From: Leptospira_A sp046736045
GTDB lineage: Bacteria; Spirochaetota; Leptospiria; Leptospirales; Leptospiraceae
Reading direction: 5' to 3'
Length of the DNA stretch: 64,000 nt
Assembly: GCF_046736045.1 (NCBI RefSeq)
Contig: NZ_CP177134.1
Location: 3,596,001-3,660,000, forward strand
Shown: positions 33,587 through 42,587 of the stretch, piece after piece
How positions within the stretch are numbered: the first letter of the stretch is position 1
How the letters are laid out: each line of letters begins with the position of its first letter
Notes under the pieces: generated by a model
Databases searched by the model: none
What the model was told of the DNA's origin: nothing
What the model saw: the letters and a program-made list of their open reading frames with translations, nothing else
Program-made: the position numbers and the translations under genes

Positions 33587-36127
33587 CTATCCATTCGAAT
33601 CCAACCGAAAGAAATGAATCTTTTCCTTCAGAGTTTCCGCCGACTGAGCCAAACCATTAGAGGTCGCAGTCATTTCTTCAAGACCAGCCGCATTTAACTG
33701 AGTCAAATCATTGATACTAAAGATAGCTTGAGCAACTTCGCCGATTGCATTTTTTTGTTCTGCCATGGAAAGCCGTATGCTGCCAGTGATTTCATTTACC
33801 GCTTCGGCTTCCGAGGAAACCTCTTCTTTGATCGAAAGTTGTATAACCGTTTTCTTTTCTATGGAATCTGTCATTGCCTGAAAGGAGTTAACACCTTGAA
33901 TGATTTTTTGAATCAAAGAAATAACCGTTTCAATCGTTTTAGTTCCCGTTGAAATTTCCTTTTCGTTAGCACGTATTAAACTATCAATATCCTTTATCGA
34001 ACCAGCCGTTTTATCAGCCAGTTTGCCGATCTCATCAGCAACAACGGCAAAACCCCTTCCATAAACTCCCGCACGCGCAGCTTCAATGGAAGCGTTCAAA
34101 GCAAGCAGATTGATTTGCTCCGATATCGAATTGATAATCTCAACTACGGAAACGATTTCTTTCGAACTCTTATCAATATTGGAAATACTAATGTGCATTG
34201 TATCCAATGAAGTTTGGCCGTCTTTTGCTTCTTCCGAAACAGCTGTTACATTTTTAGATGCAATCTTAACTTCCGCACCGATATCCTGGATAATTCCCGA
34301 CAACTCGTTGATTTTTAATTTCAAAAAGCCAACTTTGTTCAATTGAGTTTCAGCGCGGGAATCTACATTCTGTACAGCAGCTGATACTTGTTCAATGGAC
34401 GCTGAAATTTCTTCCGCCGAAGCTGCCTGAGTTTGCGCGTTGGAAGAAAGATTGTCAAGAGCCACGGACATTTCTTCAGAAGAAGAAGCCAAACTTTCCG
34501 CTACGATTTGATTTGCACCTACTACGGATGCAATCCGATCAATCGTTTTGTTCAAACCCTCTTCCAATCGACCCAGCTCATCTACGGTGTGAACGAGCGT
34601 TTTTTCACTCAAATCTCCCGTTTGAATTCTTCCTAAGGCAGATTCTAAAATGGACAGACCTTGCAAACGTATCCTCATGATATATATCACGAATAAATTA
34701 ATGAGCAAAGAACAAATCAAAGTAATCCCAAGCAAGTTAAACAATGATTTAACGGCTGATCTCTCCACCTCGTCTATTCCAAGCGTAGTAACAAATGAAA
34801 ACCTATACTTCGAATTATAAATCCGCATACAGCCTTTATGTATTTTATTAAATATATAATGACCAAGTTCATTGTCTTTCAGATTGTCGATGGTCGAACC
34901 GAACTCTTCCTTTTTAAAATCATACAATATATATTTGGGATTCGGATGCCAGATAGATACAAGTCGGCCATCCAAAATCATAGCATATCCGCTTTCACCT
35001 AACTTTACATTCTCGACCGCGGTCTTTACAAATTCTCCCACAAGAAAGGGAAATGCGGCTATCGCGATGATTTTCCCGGCATCGGAACGAACAGGAGCAC
35101 TTAAAAAAATCACCGCCTCACCGGTTACTGGGGACGCAAACGTATCGCTAAAATACAATTCACCCTGAAATACCTTATCGATATCCATTGCACCATTTCG
35201 ATTGTCTTCCAGAGAAATTCCAAGGCTCGCATTTCCAGGTAAACCGGTTGCAATGATTGTTTTGGATTGAGGAGAAGCAACGAAGATATTTTCATAATAT
35301 GCTCCCGACTGCCCATATATCTTCTGTAAGATGGGCGTAAGAGCCGCCCAGTTTTTAGATTCGATCAGATCTATGATTTTCGGATCTTGTGTGAATGAAA
35401 GAATTTCCTTTTCTCTCGCTTCATAGTATTTGGCAATGATGCTGGAATTGTTGACATTTATATTGGAAAGCTGATTTTCATAGGCAGCCACTACCGCATC
35501 TTTCATGGAATTAAAACTGATAAGCACGATCATTACCATCGATAACTGCATCAACGCGGAAATTAAAATCGGTAAAGAAAGTTGAAGTTTTTGGTAATTG
35601 TAAGATCCTTCTGCCAAACCGGAAGGCAAATTGAATGCTCCTTGCAATTTCAGTTTCCGCATAACAGTATCTGCCGAAAGATATGATATAATGATACTGG
35701 AAAGAGCTACGAACAAAACGATTCCGACAAAATTTATAATTTGAGCAACTGTTGTTTCTTCTTGCAAACAGAAAGGACCGGAGACAACAACCAGAGCGAT
35801 CAGCCAACGGATCGTACTGCCAATCACAATCCGCAAAGGAAAATCGGCGTATCTGTTCCTTGCGTTTCTGAAAATTTCAGCCGATATGCTTTGTTTGGTT
35901 TCAAACAAATTCAAATAAATTTTAATCGGCTTCAAGTGCCATCTAACGGATATTTGTAAAACTTGTGAAATAATCAAAGCCGCAATCACACCTGCTACAA
36001 TTGTTTTAAGTTGTAGGTCGGAAGGCTGGATTTTAAAATACATAAATGCAAACGCGGGCGGAATCAGAAAAACGTTATTCACAAGTTCCGTACGCAAATA
36101 AAATTCACGAACTAGCTTTTTATACAT
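33587..36127 (-). CDS. Methyl-accepting chemotaxis protein with periplasmic Cache domain, 846 aa
   Basis: The N-terminus has about four membrane segments, which is unusual, before a periplasmic sensor (~215-465) with Cache-type features (KTIIATGLPGNASLGISL, GYAMILDGRLVSIWHP). A further membrane segment (~475-495) and a HAMP-like region (~495-550) follow. The signalling hairpin contains EQINLLALNASIEAARAG, followed by a GFAVVADEIGKLA segment. It should form arrays with CheA/CheW, whose genes are not here. No clear ribosome site precedes the ATG, so the exact start is uncertain. Confidence 0.92.
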   Translation of the reverse strand: MYKKLVREFYLRTELVNNVFLIPPAFAFMYFKIQPSDLQLKTIVAGVIAALIISQVLQISVRWHLKPIKIYLNLFETKQSISAEIFRNARNRYADFPLRIVIGSTIRWLIALVVVSGPFCLQEETTVAQIINFVGIVLFVALSSIIISYLSADTVMRKLKLQGAFNLPSGLAEGSYNYQKLQLSLPILISALMQLSMVMIVLISFNSMKDAVVAAYENQLSNINVNNSSIIAKYYEAREKEILSFTQDPKIIDLIESKNWAALTPILQKIYGQSGAYYENIFVASPQSKTIIATGLPGNASLGISLEDNRNGAMDIDKVFQGELYFSDTFASPVTGEAVIFLSAPVRSDAGKIIAIAAFPFLVGEFVKTAVENVKLGESGYAMILDGRLVSIWHPNPKYILYDFKKEEFGSTIDNLKDNELGHYIFNKIHKGCMRIYNSKYRFSFVTTLGIDEVERSAVKSLFNLLGITLICSLLINLFVIYIMRIRLQGLSILESALGRIQTGDLSEKTLVHTVDELGRLEEGLNKTIDRIASVVGANQIVAESLASSSEEMSVALDNLSSNAQTQAASAEEISASIEQVSAAVQNVDSRAETQLNKVGFLKLKINELSGIIQDIGAEVKIASKNVTAVSEEAKDGQTSLDTMHISISNIDKSSKEIVSVVEIINSISEQINLLALNASIEAARAGVYGRGFAVVADEIGKLADKTAGSIKDIDSLIRANEKEISTGTKTIETVISLIQKIIQGVNSFQAMTDSIEKKTVIQLSIKEEVSSEAEAVNEITGSIRLSMAEQKNAIGEVAQAIFSINDLTQLNAAGLEEMTATSNGLAQSAETLKEKIHFFRLDSNG

Positions 36128-36238
36128 ATATAGTAGACACAGGATTTCATGGATGGTTCCGAAGAAAATAGGAATTTTTTCCCTTCTAGCTTCAAAACGA
36201 AATAAAATCGGATTTATGGTGTTTTATTGATAAATCCT

Positions 36239-36250
36239 GAGGGTTTCTAC
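36239..36250 (+). repeat. Second copy of a 12-base hairpin arm
   Basis: GAGGGTTTCTAC is identical to the right arm of the inverted repeat at 6705-6734, but no partner arm is present here. It lies between the recQ stop and the chemoreceptor start. It may be chance or the remnant of a short dispersed element. Confidence 0.35.
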
Positions 36251-36278
36251 TAGCCTGTTCATCATCAAAAGTCCGATC

Positions 36279-36318
36279 AAACGACATACACATAACATTA
36301 ATTATATGTATGTCGTTT
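36279..36318. repeat. 16-bp inverted repeat after recQ
   Basis: Arms 36279-36294 and 36303-36318 (AAACGACATACACATA and its near-complement) match at 15 of 16 positions with an eight-base loop. The element lies 12 bases past the recQ stop, so it may end minus-strand transcription of the signalling/recQ group. The following T-run is poor (CTTTT after seven bases). An operator or mini-element is possible. Confidence 0.5.
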
Positions 36319-36330
36319 CAAATGAAATTT

Positions 36331-37770
36331 TTATGAATTTTGATTACAATAATCGCAATTTGCGCAAGAAGTAAAGGATGTGCCGAAATATTCATATACG
36401 AATTCCCTTCTACATTTTTCCGTTTTCAGATACATTAACATTTGATAAAGTCGTTTGAGGCTTGTTTGTCTTTTGGTTTCAAGCTCTTCTTTCGACTTGA
36501 GGGATTCCGGAATTTCCCCTATGAGCGAAAAAGAATGTTTTTCCAATTCCCCCGTAGTCACTCCGTAACGATCAAACAAACTCAAAACAGTTTGAAGTCG
36601 ATGATCTCCCCTGTTTTTATGAACTACCATCCCTTGCAGGCCTTCATAATCAACAGAAGACAATTTATCACCTAACCTACGCATGGTTTCATAAACCCGT
36701 TTGATAAATTGAGCATCCGGATTTTGCCATTCTATAAAATCCATAAGGACAGTTAAATCATCCTGATTGTAAAATACATGACAGTCGGAAGGATTTCCGT
36801 CCCTACCCGCTCTTCCTATTTCCTGATAATAAGATTCCAGTGAAGAAGGAAGTTCCGCATGAATGATTTTGCGAATATTAGGTTTATCCACTCCCATCCC
36901 GAATGCATTGGTTGCAAGCATGATGGTATCATCGGATTTGATAAATTGATTTTGAACCCTCTTTCGATTTTCAGTTTGTAATTTACCGTGATAAACTTTA
37001 TGCGGAATTTTTTTCCGATCCAATCTTTCCGAAAATTTTTCCATGGTTTTGATCAGATTGAAATAAACAATCGTGCTTTCTTTATTTTCTTTCAACACAT
37101 CGATAATCGCTTCGAATTTATCAGGTTCATCTACAAATGTTTCCACATCCAAATATAAATTCGGTCTACAGATCCCTTCATCGTAAATGCGGATTTCATC
37201 TTCGGTGAAACCCATTTGTTTGATCATATCTTTCTGAATTTCTTTAGTAGCAGTCGCAGTCAAAGCAATGGTCGTGGGATTTTTTAAAATGGAACGAAAC
37301 TCCGCAATCTTTGTATAATCAGGTCTGAAATCATGCCCCCATTGGCTGATACAATGTGCTTCATCAATTGCGAGCAAAGATACCTTTCTATTTTGAATCG
37401 CATCTATAAAATCCGATTTTCTGAATCTTTCGGGAGATACATAAATGATTTTATATTTTCCCTTTTTTAAATCAATGTATGACTGAATTCTTTCTTCTTT
37501 TGATAAAGAAGAATTGATATAACCGGCGTCAACACCGAGCTGTTTCAATTTCTGAGTTTGATCTTGCATAAGGGCGATCAGAGGGGAAATAACAACCGTT
37601 ATTCCATCAAGGATGACGGCAGGAAGTTGGAAACATACGGACTTACCCATACCGGTAGGCATAAGAACCATACAGTTTTTCCCCGAGATCACATCGTTTA
37701 CGATTTGCTCTTGGGAAGAACGAAAATTCTGAATTCCGAATTGTTTGAGAAAAGGAGAGAAGTCGGTCAG
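36331..37770 (-). CDS. recQ: ATP-dependent DNA helicase RecQ, probably CTG-initiated
   Basis: This is a 3'-5' superfamily 2 helicase of recombination and fork repair. Motifs: Walker A MPTGMGKS, DEAH box IDEAHCISQWGHDFRPDY, motif VI EIGRAGRDGNPSDC, and the zinc-binding cysteines CRREF ... CANCDYC. The HRDC domain of E. coli RecQ is absent, so the protein is short (~479 aa). The first usual start codon (GTG, 37692) would remove the conserved FGIQNFRSSQEQIVNDV motif 0. The frame upstream has no ATG, GTG or TTG. CTG at 37770, eight bases after AGGTG, restores it. Confidence 0.88.
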   Translation of the reverse strand: MTDFSPFLKQFGIQNFRSSQEQIVNDVISGKNCMVLMPTGMGKSVCFQLPAVILDGITVVISPLIALMQDQTQKLKQLGVDAGYINSSLSKEERIQSYIDLKKGKYKIIYVSPERFRKSDFIDAIQNRKVSLLAIDEAHCISQWGHDFRPDYTKIAEFRSILKNPTTIALTATATKEIQKDMIKQMGFTEDEIRIYDEGICRPNLYLDVETFVDEPDKFEAIIDVLKENKESTIVYFNLIKTMEKFSERLDRKKIPHKVYHGKLQTENRKRVQNQFIKSDDTIMLATNAFGMGVDKPNIRKIIHAELPSSLESYYQEIGRAGRDGNPSDCHVFYNQDDLTVLMDFIEWQNPDAQFIKRVYETMRRLGDKLSSVDYEGLQGMVVHKNRGDHRLQTVLSLFDRYGVTTGELEKHSFSLIGEIPESLKSKEELETKRQTSLKRLYQMLMYLKTEKCRREFVYEYFGTSFTSCANCDYCNQNS

Positions 37771-37781
37771 TGGAATGGCAC

Positions 37782-38186
37782 CTATGAGTGAAAAAATGGT
37801 TTTAGTTCTTTGAATTGTCTCAATTCATTCAGTTTGGCAAAATCAATCGGCTTTTCTACAAACCCGATGACTTCCGGATATTCTGTTGATTTTTCCTTAT
37901 CTCTGGAATCAATGGAAGACGTCACGATAACAACTACTATTTGTTTGGCGATTGGTAACGGATGAATCGCTTCCAGAAATGCCCATCCGTTCATAACCGG
38001 CATGTTGATATCCAGCAAGATCAAATATGTTTTGTCTTTCGGGTCATCTTCCAAAATAAAATCCAAAGCATCTTTTCCGTTTTTAAAAGAAAAGGGAGAA
38101 GGATGAAATCCGTTCTTTGTAATCATCATCTTATGATGAAAAACGATAACTACATCATCATCTACAACTAAAACTTCCAAACTCAT
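37782..38186 (-). CDS. Single-domain response regulator, 134 aa
   Basis: A stand-alone receiver domain: acidic pocket VDDD near the N-terminus, phospho-acceptor in LILLDINMPVMNG, switch residue region IVTSS and the lysine in EKPID. It has no output domain, so it acts through protein contact, as CheY or Rcp1 types do. It overlaps the REC-PAS-DHp gene by four bases, and its stop lies about 12 bases before the presumed recQ start. Confidence 0.9.
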   Translation of the reverse strand: MSLEVLVVDDDVVIVFHHKMMITKNGFHPSPFSFKNGKDALDFILEDDPKDKTYLILLDINMPVMNGWAFLEAIHPLPIAKQIVVVIVTSSIDSRDKEKSTEYPEVIGFVEKPIDFAKLNELRQFKELKPFFHS

Positions 38187-39208
38187 TCCTTCTTATCCAA
38201 CTGAATGAGTTCCGTTTTGCTGGTGATATCTCTCACAATCCCATCCAATTCATAAGCCGAATTCAAAAGATGTTCGATCAATTCCGATTTGTTCACTTCT
38301 CCGTCTTCGAAGTTTTTAATCAAATCAATCAAACCGATCATACGTGCAATAGGAGCTCTTACGACATGGGATTGAATCCATGCAATGTCTTTTAGTTTTT
38401 CATTCTGACTTTGAATCGAAGAGATATAATTTAATTTTTCGGTGATATCATTTGCAAGAACCAGTTGGTTTTTCGTATTATCAAAATCAATCGTATTGCT
38501 TTGCAAATCTACATCGATGATTTCACCGTTTTTCTTTTTATGTCTTACCGTATCACGAAAGTGAATATGACCCGTTTGATTTGAAGTTTTGATTCTTTCT
38601 TCCAAAAGGTGAATGTCTTCGGGTGGATAAATTTCTCTGATCGTCATGGACAAAAATTCTTCCAAAGAATATCCGTAATGTTGAATCGCGGCTTCATTCA
38701 CATTTAAAAACCGAAACGTATTCAGATCATACAACCACATAGGTTGCGGACTGAGTTGGAAAAGATTGCGGTATTTTTCTTCCGAATGCGCCAATTGATT
38801 TACAATTCGTTTTCTTTCCATGCTATAGGAAATACTTTTGTACAATTGAATCGGCTTGATTTCATCTTTCAAAAGATAATCCGACACTCCCAAAGAAAGT
38901 GTTTGGATTCCGAAATTTTTATCCAGGTATCCGGTCAAAACAATAACCGGAATTTGACCGGCAAGTTCCAATACATCAGTTACGAGTTCCGTTCCACGCG
39001 AATCAGGCAATGTGAGATCGAGCAAAATCGCATCATAATCGGATTGCGATTTGAGTAATTTCGCAGCAGATGAAAATGTAACAGCCCTTTCGATGATAGG
39101 ATCGGAAAATTCTTCACGAAGACTTTCTTCAAAAAGAATAAAGTCCCCTTCACTATCTTCAACTACCAGTATTTTCAATTTATCCGCAGAGTGATCCATA
39201 TCATTCAT
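38183..39208 (-). CDS. REC-PAS-DHp signalling protein without a kinase ATPase domain, 341 aa
   Basis: A receiver domain (~10-128, phospho-acceptor D64 in LLDLTLPDS) is followed by a PAS domain (~140-258). A DHp-like segment follows, with H281 in IQSHVVRAPIARMIGLIDLI. The protein stops 60 residues after H281, so the catalytic ATP-binding domain is missing. It could be a phosphotransfer intermediate between the kinase at 39653-42520 and the regulators on either side. It overlaps both neighbours, by eight and four bases. Confidence 0.85.
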   Translation of the reverse strand: MNDMDHSADKLKILVVEDSEGDFILFEESLREEFSDPIIERAVTFSSAAKLLKSQSDYDAILLDLTLPDSRGTELVTDVLELAGQIPVIVLTGYLDKNFGIQTLSLGVSDYLLKDEIKPIQLYKSISYSMERKRIVNQLAHSEEKYRNLFQLSPQPMWLYDLNTFRFLNVNEAAIQHYGYSLEEFLSMTIREIYPPEDIHLLEERIKTSNQTGHIHFRDTVRHKKKNGEIIDVDLQSNTIDFDNTKNQLVLANDITEKLNYISSIQSQNEKLKDIAWIQSHVVRAPIARMIGLIDLIKNFEDGEVNKSELIEHLLNSAYELDGIVRDITSKTELIQLDKKE

Positions 39209-39638
39209 CCGGATTATGAGGAAGTCGAACGACGGAAATCCAAAAATCTTCTATTGAAGTTACGACTTTGAGGAAGTCTTCAGCTAATATCGGTTTTGTG
39301 ATAAAACAATTCGCATGATTTTTGTATGCTTCGAATATATCTTTTTCTTCCGAAGACGTTGTAAGTATGATGACCGGAATATGTTTTGTATCTTCGTTCG
39401 ATTTGATTTTTTTCAGTACCTCATGCCCGTTCAATTTAGGTAAATTTACATCGAGTAAAATCAAATCGGGGAAAGACACATTGCTGTAATTCCCCTTTTT
39501 TTCAAGATACTGAACCGCTTCCCAACCGTTTTTCATAACAGTTACTTGGTTTGTGATTTTACCTTCTTCGAGAGCCTCTGTGATCAGCATAATGTCTCCC
39601 TCACTGTCTTCGATTAAAAGAATGTTAATTGGTTTCAT
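39201..39638 (-). CDS. Single-domain response regulator, 145 aa
   Basis: A receiver domain of the Rcp1 type: IEDSEGD acidic pocket, phospho-acceptor in LILLDVNLPKLNGHEVL, switch region ILTTSSEEKD and lysine in TKPI. Rcp1-type regulators partner with phytochrome-like histidine kinases, and the kinase encoded 15 bases upstream has exactly that kind of DHp (ASHDLQEPLR). They are very likely cognate. Confidence 0.92.
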   Translation of the reverse strand: MKPINILLIEDSEGDIMLITEALEEGKITNQVTVMKNGWEAVQYLEKKGNYSNVSFPDLILLDVNLPKLNGHEVLKKIKSNEDTKHIPVIILTTSSEEKDIFEAYKNHANCFITKPILAEDFLKVVTSIEDFWISVVRLPHNPDE

Positions 39639-39652
39639 AATATTTTTAAAAC

Positions 39653-42520
39653 CTAAGATAAATCTTTACTGATGGTAAAATTAAATACTGTTCCTTTATT
39701 TTCAGAAGAGTCCAGCCAAATTTCCCCCTTATGCCGCTCTATAATTTTTTTACAAATGGAGAGTCCGATTCCCGTTCCGGAATATTCCGATTTATCATGC
39801 AACCTTTGAAATAATACGAAAATTTTCTCAAAAAATTGAGGGTCGATTCCGATTCCATTATCTTCAACGGAAAACTGAAAATGAGTGGGAGTTTCCTTGC
39901 CGGTAATCAAAATAACCGGTTTTTCATTTTCTTTCGAGTATTTCAGAGAGTTTCCAATCAAATTTCGGAACAACTGATGAATGGCTGGCTTCGCTCCGAT
40001 AATGATTGGCAAAGAATCAAACTTAAGAACCGCACCTTTTTCCTGAATGATTTCTCTATAAAGAACTTGGATATCAGCTAACAATTCATTGACGTTTACC
40101 TGAGTGAGATTATCTATCATCTTTCCGGCTCTGGAGTATTCCAAAAGATCCAAAATGATCTGTCTCATACGTGTTGCACCGTCAACTGCAAGATAAATGT
40201 ATTTTTTACCCTTATCATCTAATAATGGTTCGTATTTCTCTTCAATTTTGGAAAGAAAACTCGTAACCATCCGAAGTGGTTCCTGCAAATCATGCGAAGC
40301 GATGTATGCAAACTGTTCCAGTTCCTTATTGGAAACTGCAAGCTCCATATTTTTTTGTTCCAAATCCGAATTGGCGGCTTTGAGTTGATTTTCAGCATTT
40401 TTTAAATTGGTAATCTCTTTAAAATAAACAGTCAAACCATCTCCCAAAGGAAATGCCGCAACATCATACCATCTTTCGGAAGGAAAATACTGTTCCTGAA
40501 AACGAGCCGGTTGTTTTGTATTTCTGACGGCTCCGATCTGACTGTAAAATCTCGAAGAAGCTTCATTATTATAAAACTCGTATATTTTTTTCCCCAGTAT
40601 CCATTCCCGTTTAACACCCAACAGTCTCTCGGCCTCACTATTCCAATAAGTTACGGTATCTTCCTTGTCCAGAGAATAAAAACCGTCTTGAATACTTTCC
40701 AAAATGGAAACTTTCTTTTCGTTAAATTCCGCCAGCTCCTGTTCTTGTTTTTTACGTTCAGTGATATCCATGAGATACCCGTACCAAACAACTGTTCCAT
40801 CTTCTTTTTTTTCAGGATGCGAAGAACCTTTCAACCATACAACCCTTCCATTGGAAGTAAACGTCCTGTATTCCAAATCCCAATCGGTCAGATTTTCTCT
40901 GGAATCTTCGATTGAAGTTTGTAATTTCAAAGCGTCGTCAGGATGCACCTTCTCAAACGCAGAGGTTGCATCTTCTTTTACAGATTGGACATTCAAGTCG
41001 GGTAAAATAAATTGAAGCCCCTTACTCATAAAAGGAAATCTTCTTTTACCTTCCGGATTGATTTCAAATTGGTAAAGCGCTGCCGGTACATTCTCCGTAA
41101 TCTTTTGCAAAAATTCGTGGCTTTGTTTGAGTTTTTCTTCCGCAATTTTCCGATCGGTCGTTACCCTTCCGTAACACACAACAGCGAACACCTTATCTTC
41201 ATTATAGATTGGTCCGAAGGTAATTTCCGACCAAGACTCTTCCGAGTTAGGATTCTTAGGAGTATGAATTTCCGTCATGAAATTTTCGCCGTCTAACGCA
41301 CGATTGTAATACCCTTTCCATAAAGTCAGAAAATCTTCAGGAAAAAAATCGTCCGGTAGAATATGATCACCCGGCTTAAGTGTAAGGCCCGCATAACGTT
41401 CAACCGATCGTGTAAAAGGTTGATTTGCAGCGATGAGTCGAAGATCCTTACCTACGCTCCAAATCAAATCATTCGTGCTATTGATGAGTGCTTCCTTATC
41501 CCTTCTTTCAAACTCCTTATGGGTTTCCGCCTCCATTCTTTCCGTAATATCTCTGAAATTATCTACAATTCCGGCTATGGACGGTTCATGAATCAGATTG
41601 GTAACGGTCGATTCGAACCAACGCCAGGTTCCGTTTTTATGAAGCAGTCTCGAAGTGCAACCGGGCAAAGGTATACCCGGATTTGCCAATGCCCGCCCGA
41701 TTGATTTTTGAACACCCGGCCAGTCCTCGGGATAAACCAAAGTAACCAATTCGAATTGTAAAAACTCATCCTCGGAATAACCTAAGATCCTTTTGATTGA
41801 CGGAGAAACATATATTGGTCGTATATCGGCTGTTAAAATAGCTACAGCATCCGTTCCATTCTCAACCAAAGATCGGAATCGTTTTTCATTTTCACTCAAT
41901 TCCTTTTGCAATTGATTTTGTTCCGAAATGATTTTTTGCAAACCGTTGAACAACATGGGAACAAGAACGGTAAACAATGCGGATAAAAAAATCAAATTGG
42001 AAAAAACGGCGATACTGGACGCAAAAGAAAAGGGAATCGTAATCGGAGCATTCAAAATCTTCCAATGAATCAAAAGACCCAAAAGAGTGCACAGTGCCGC
42101 ATTGATTACCACCGATAAAAAGGAAATCCATTGGGAAAAAATAAGTATGGTTACCAGAGTAATGGCAAGAAGATACAACAAACCTACTCCGAATATACCG
42201 AGGTAGTACAGTAGAACAACTGCTAGAACATAACAAACGAATACGAATAACGATTTACGAAGTTCAACCGATAAACCTCTGCTAAATGCAATGATCAAAA
42301 CCGATATAACGGTGACCGTATCGGCCAAAGCGATCAAAGGGACACCGGTATCCAAAGAAATACTGACTCCCGGAATCAAAGCGATCAGACTGAAAGGAAG
42401 TATATATAGAATCAGATCCGCAAAAAGACGGTTTCTCCAGCCGGGTAAATCCAAAACCGCATCGGAAGAACCTGAACAATTCTTCCTTACGGTTTCTTTG
42501 TATTTTTTCCAAAGATTCAT
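39653..42520 (-). CDS. Membrane-bound multi-PAS sensor histidine kinase, 955 aa
   Basis: About six hydrophobic segments (~30-200) are followed by at least four PAS/PAC units (starting near 210, 340, 465 and 600). A DHp domain with H743 (YIASHDLQEPLRM) and a catalytic domain (NLIGNSLKYSKENE, DNGIGIDPQFF, GTGIGLSICKKI) complete the kinase. The DHp sequence is of the phytochrome-like type that pairs with Rcp1-style regulators. No receiver is fused, so phosphate must go to the separate regulators downstream in the same operon. Confidence 0.92.
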   Translation of the reverse strand: MNLWKKYKETVRKNCSGSSDAVLDLPGWRNRLFADLILYILPFSLIALIPGVSISLDTGVPLIALADTVTVISVLIIAFSRGLSVELRKSLFVFVCYVLAVVLLYYLGIFGVGLLYLLAITLVTILIFSQWISFLSVVINAALCTLLGLLIHWKILNAPITIPFSFASSIAVFSNLIFLSALFTVLVPMLFNGLQKIISEQNQLQKELSENEKRFRSLVENGTDAVAILTADIRPIYVSPSIKRILGYSEDEFLQFELVTLVYPEDWPGVQKSIGRALANPGIPLPGCTSRLLHKNGTWRWFESTVTNLIHEPSIAGIVDNFRDITERMEAETHKEFERRDKEALINSTNDLIWSVGKDLRLIAANQPFTRSVERYAGLTLKPGDHILPDDFFPEDFLTLWKGYYNRALDGENFMTEIHTPKNPNSEESWSEITFGPIYNEDKVFAVVCYGRVTTDRKIAEEKLKQSHEFLQKITENVPAALYQFEINPEGKRRFPFMSKGLQFILPDLNVQSVKEDATSAFEKVHPDDALKLQTSIEDSRENLTDWDLEYRTFTSNGRVVWLKGSSHPEKKEDGTVVWYGYLMDITERKKQEQELAEFNEKKVSILESIQDGFYSLDKEDTVTYWNSEAERLLGVKREWILGKKIYEFYNNEASSRFYSQIGAVRNTKQPARFQEQYFPSERWYDVAAFPLGDGLTVYFKEITNLKNAENQLKAANSDLEQKNMELAVSNKELEQFAYIASHDLQEPLRMVTSFLSKIEEKYEPLLDDKGKKYIYLAVDGATRMRQIILDLLEYSRAGKMIDNLTQVNVNELLADIQVLYREIIQEKGAVLKFDSLPIIIGAKPAIHQLFRNLIGNSLKYSKENEKPVILITGKETPTHFQFSVEDNGIGIDPQFFEKIFVLFQRLHDKSEYSGTGIGLSICKKIIERHKGEIWLDSSENKGTVFNFTISKDLS

Positions 42521-42587
42521 ATTTTGGAAAAGAATAACTGCGTATCTAAACCATGTCTATCGTTTGTTCGATACTCTTCTATTTTCT

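Noticed and set aside
33432..33617. 61-aa open frame in the intergenic region before the metallophosphoesterase
   Set aside because: No ribosome site, overlaps the chemoreceptor end antisense, and no protein-like pattern.
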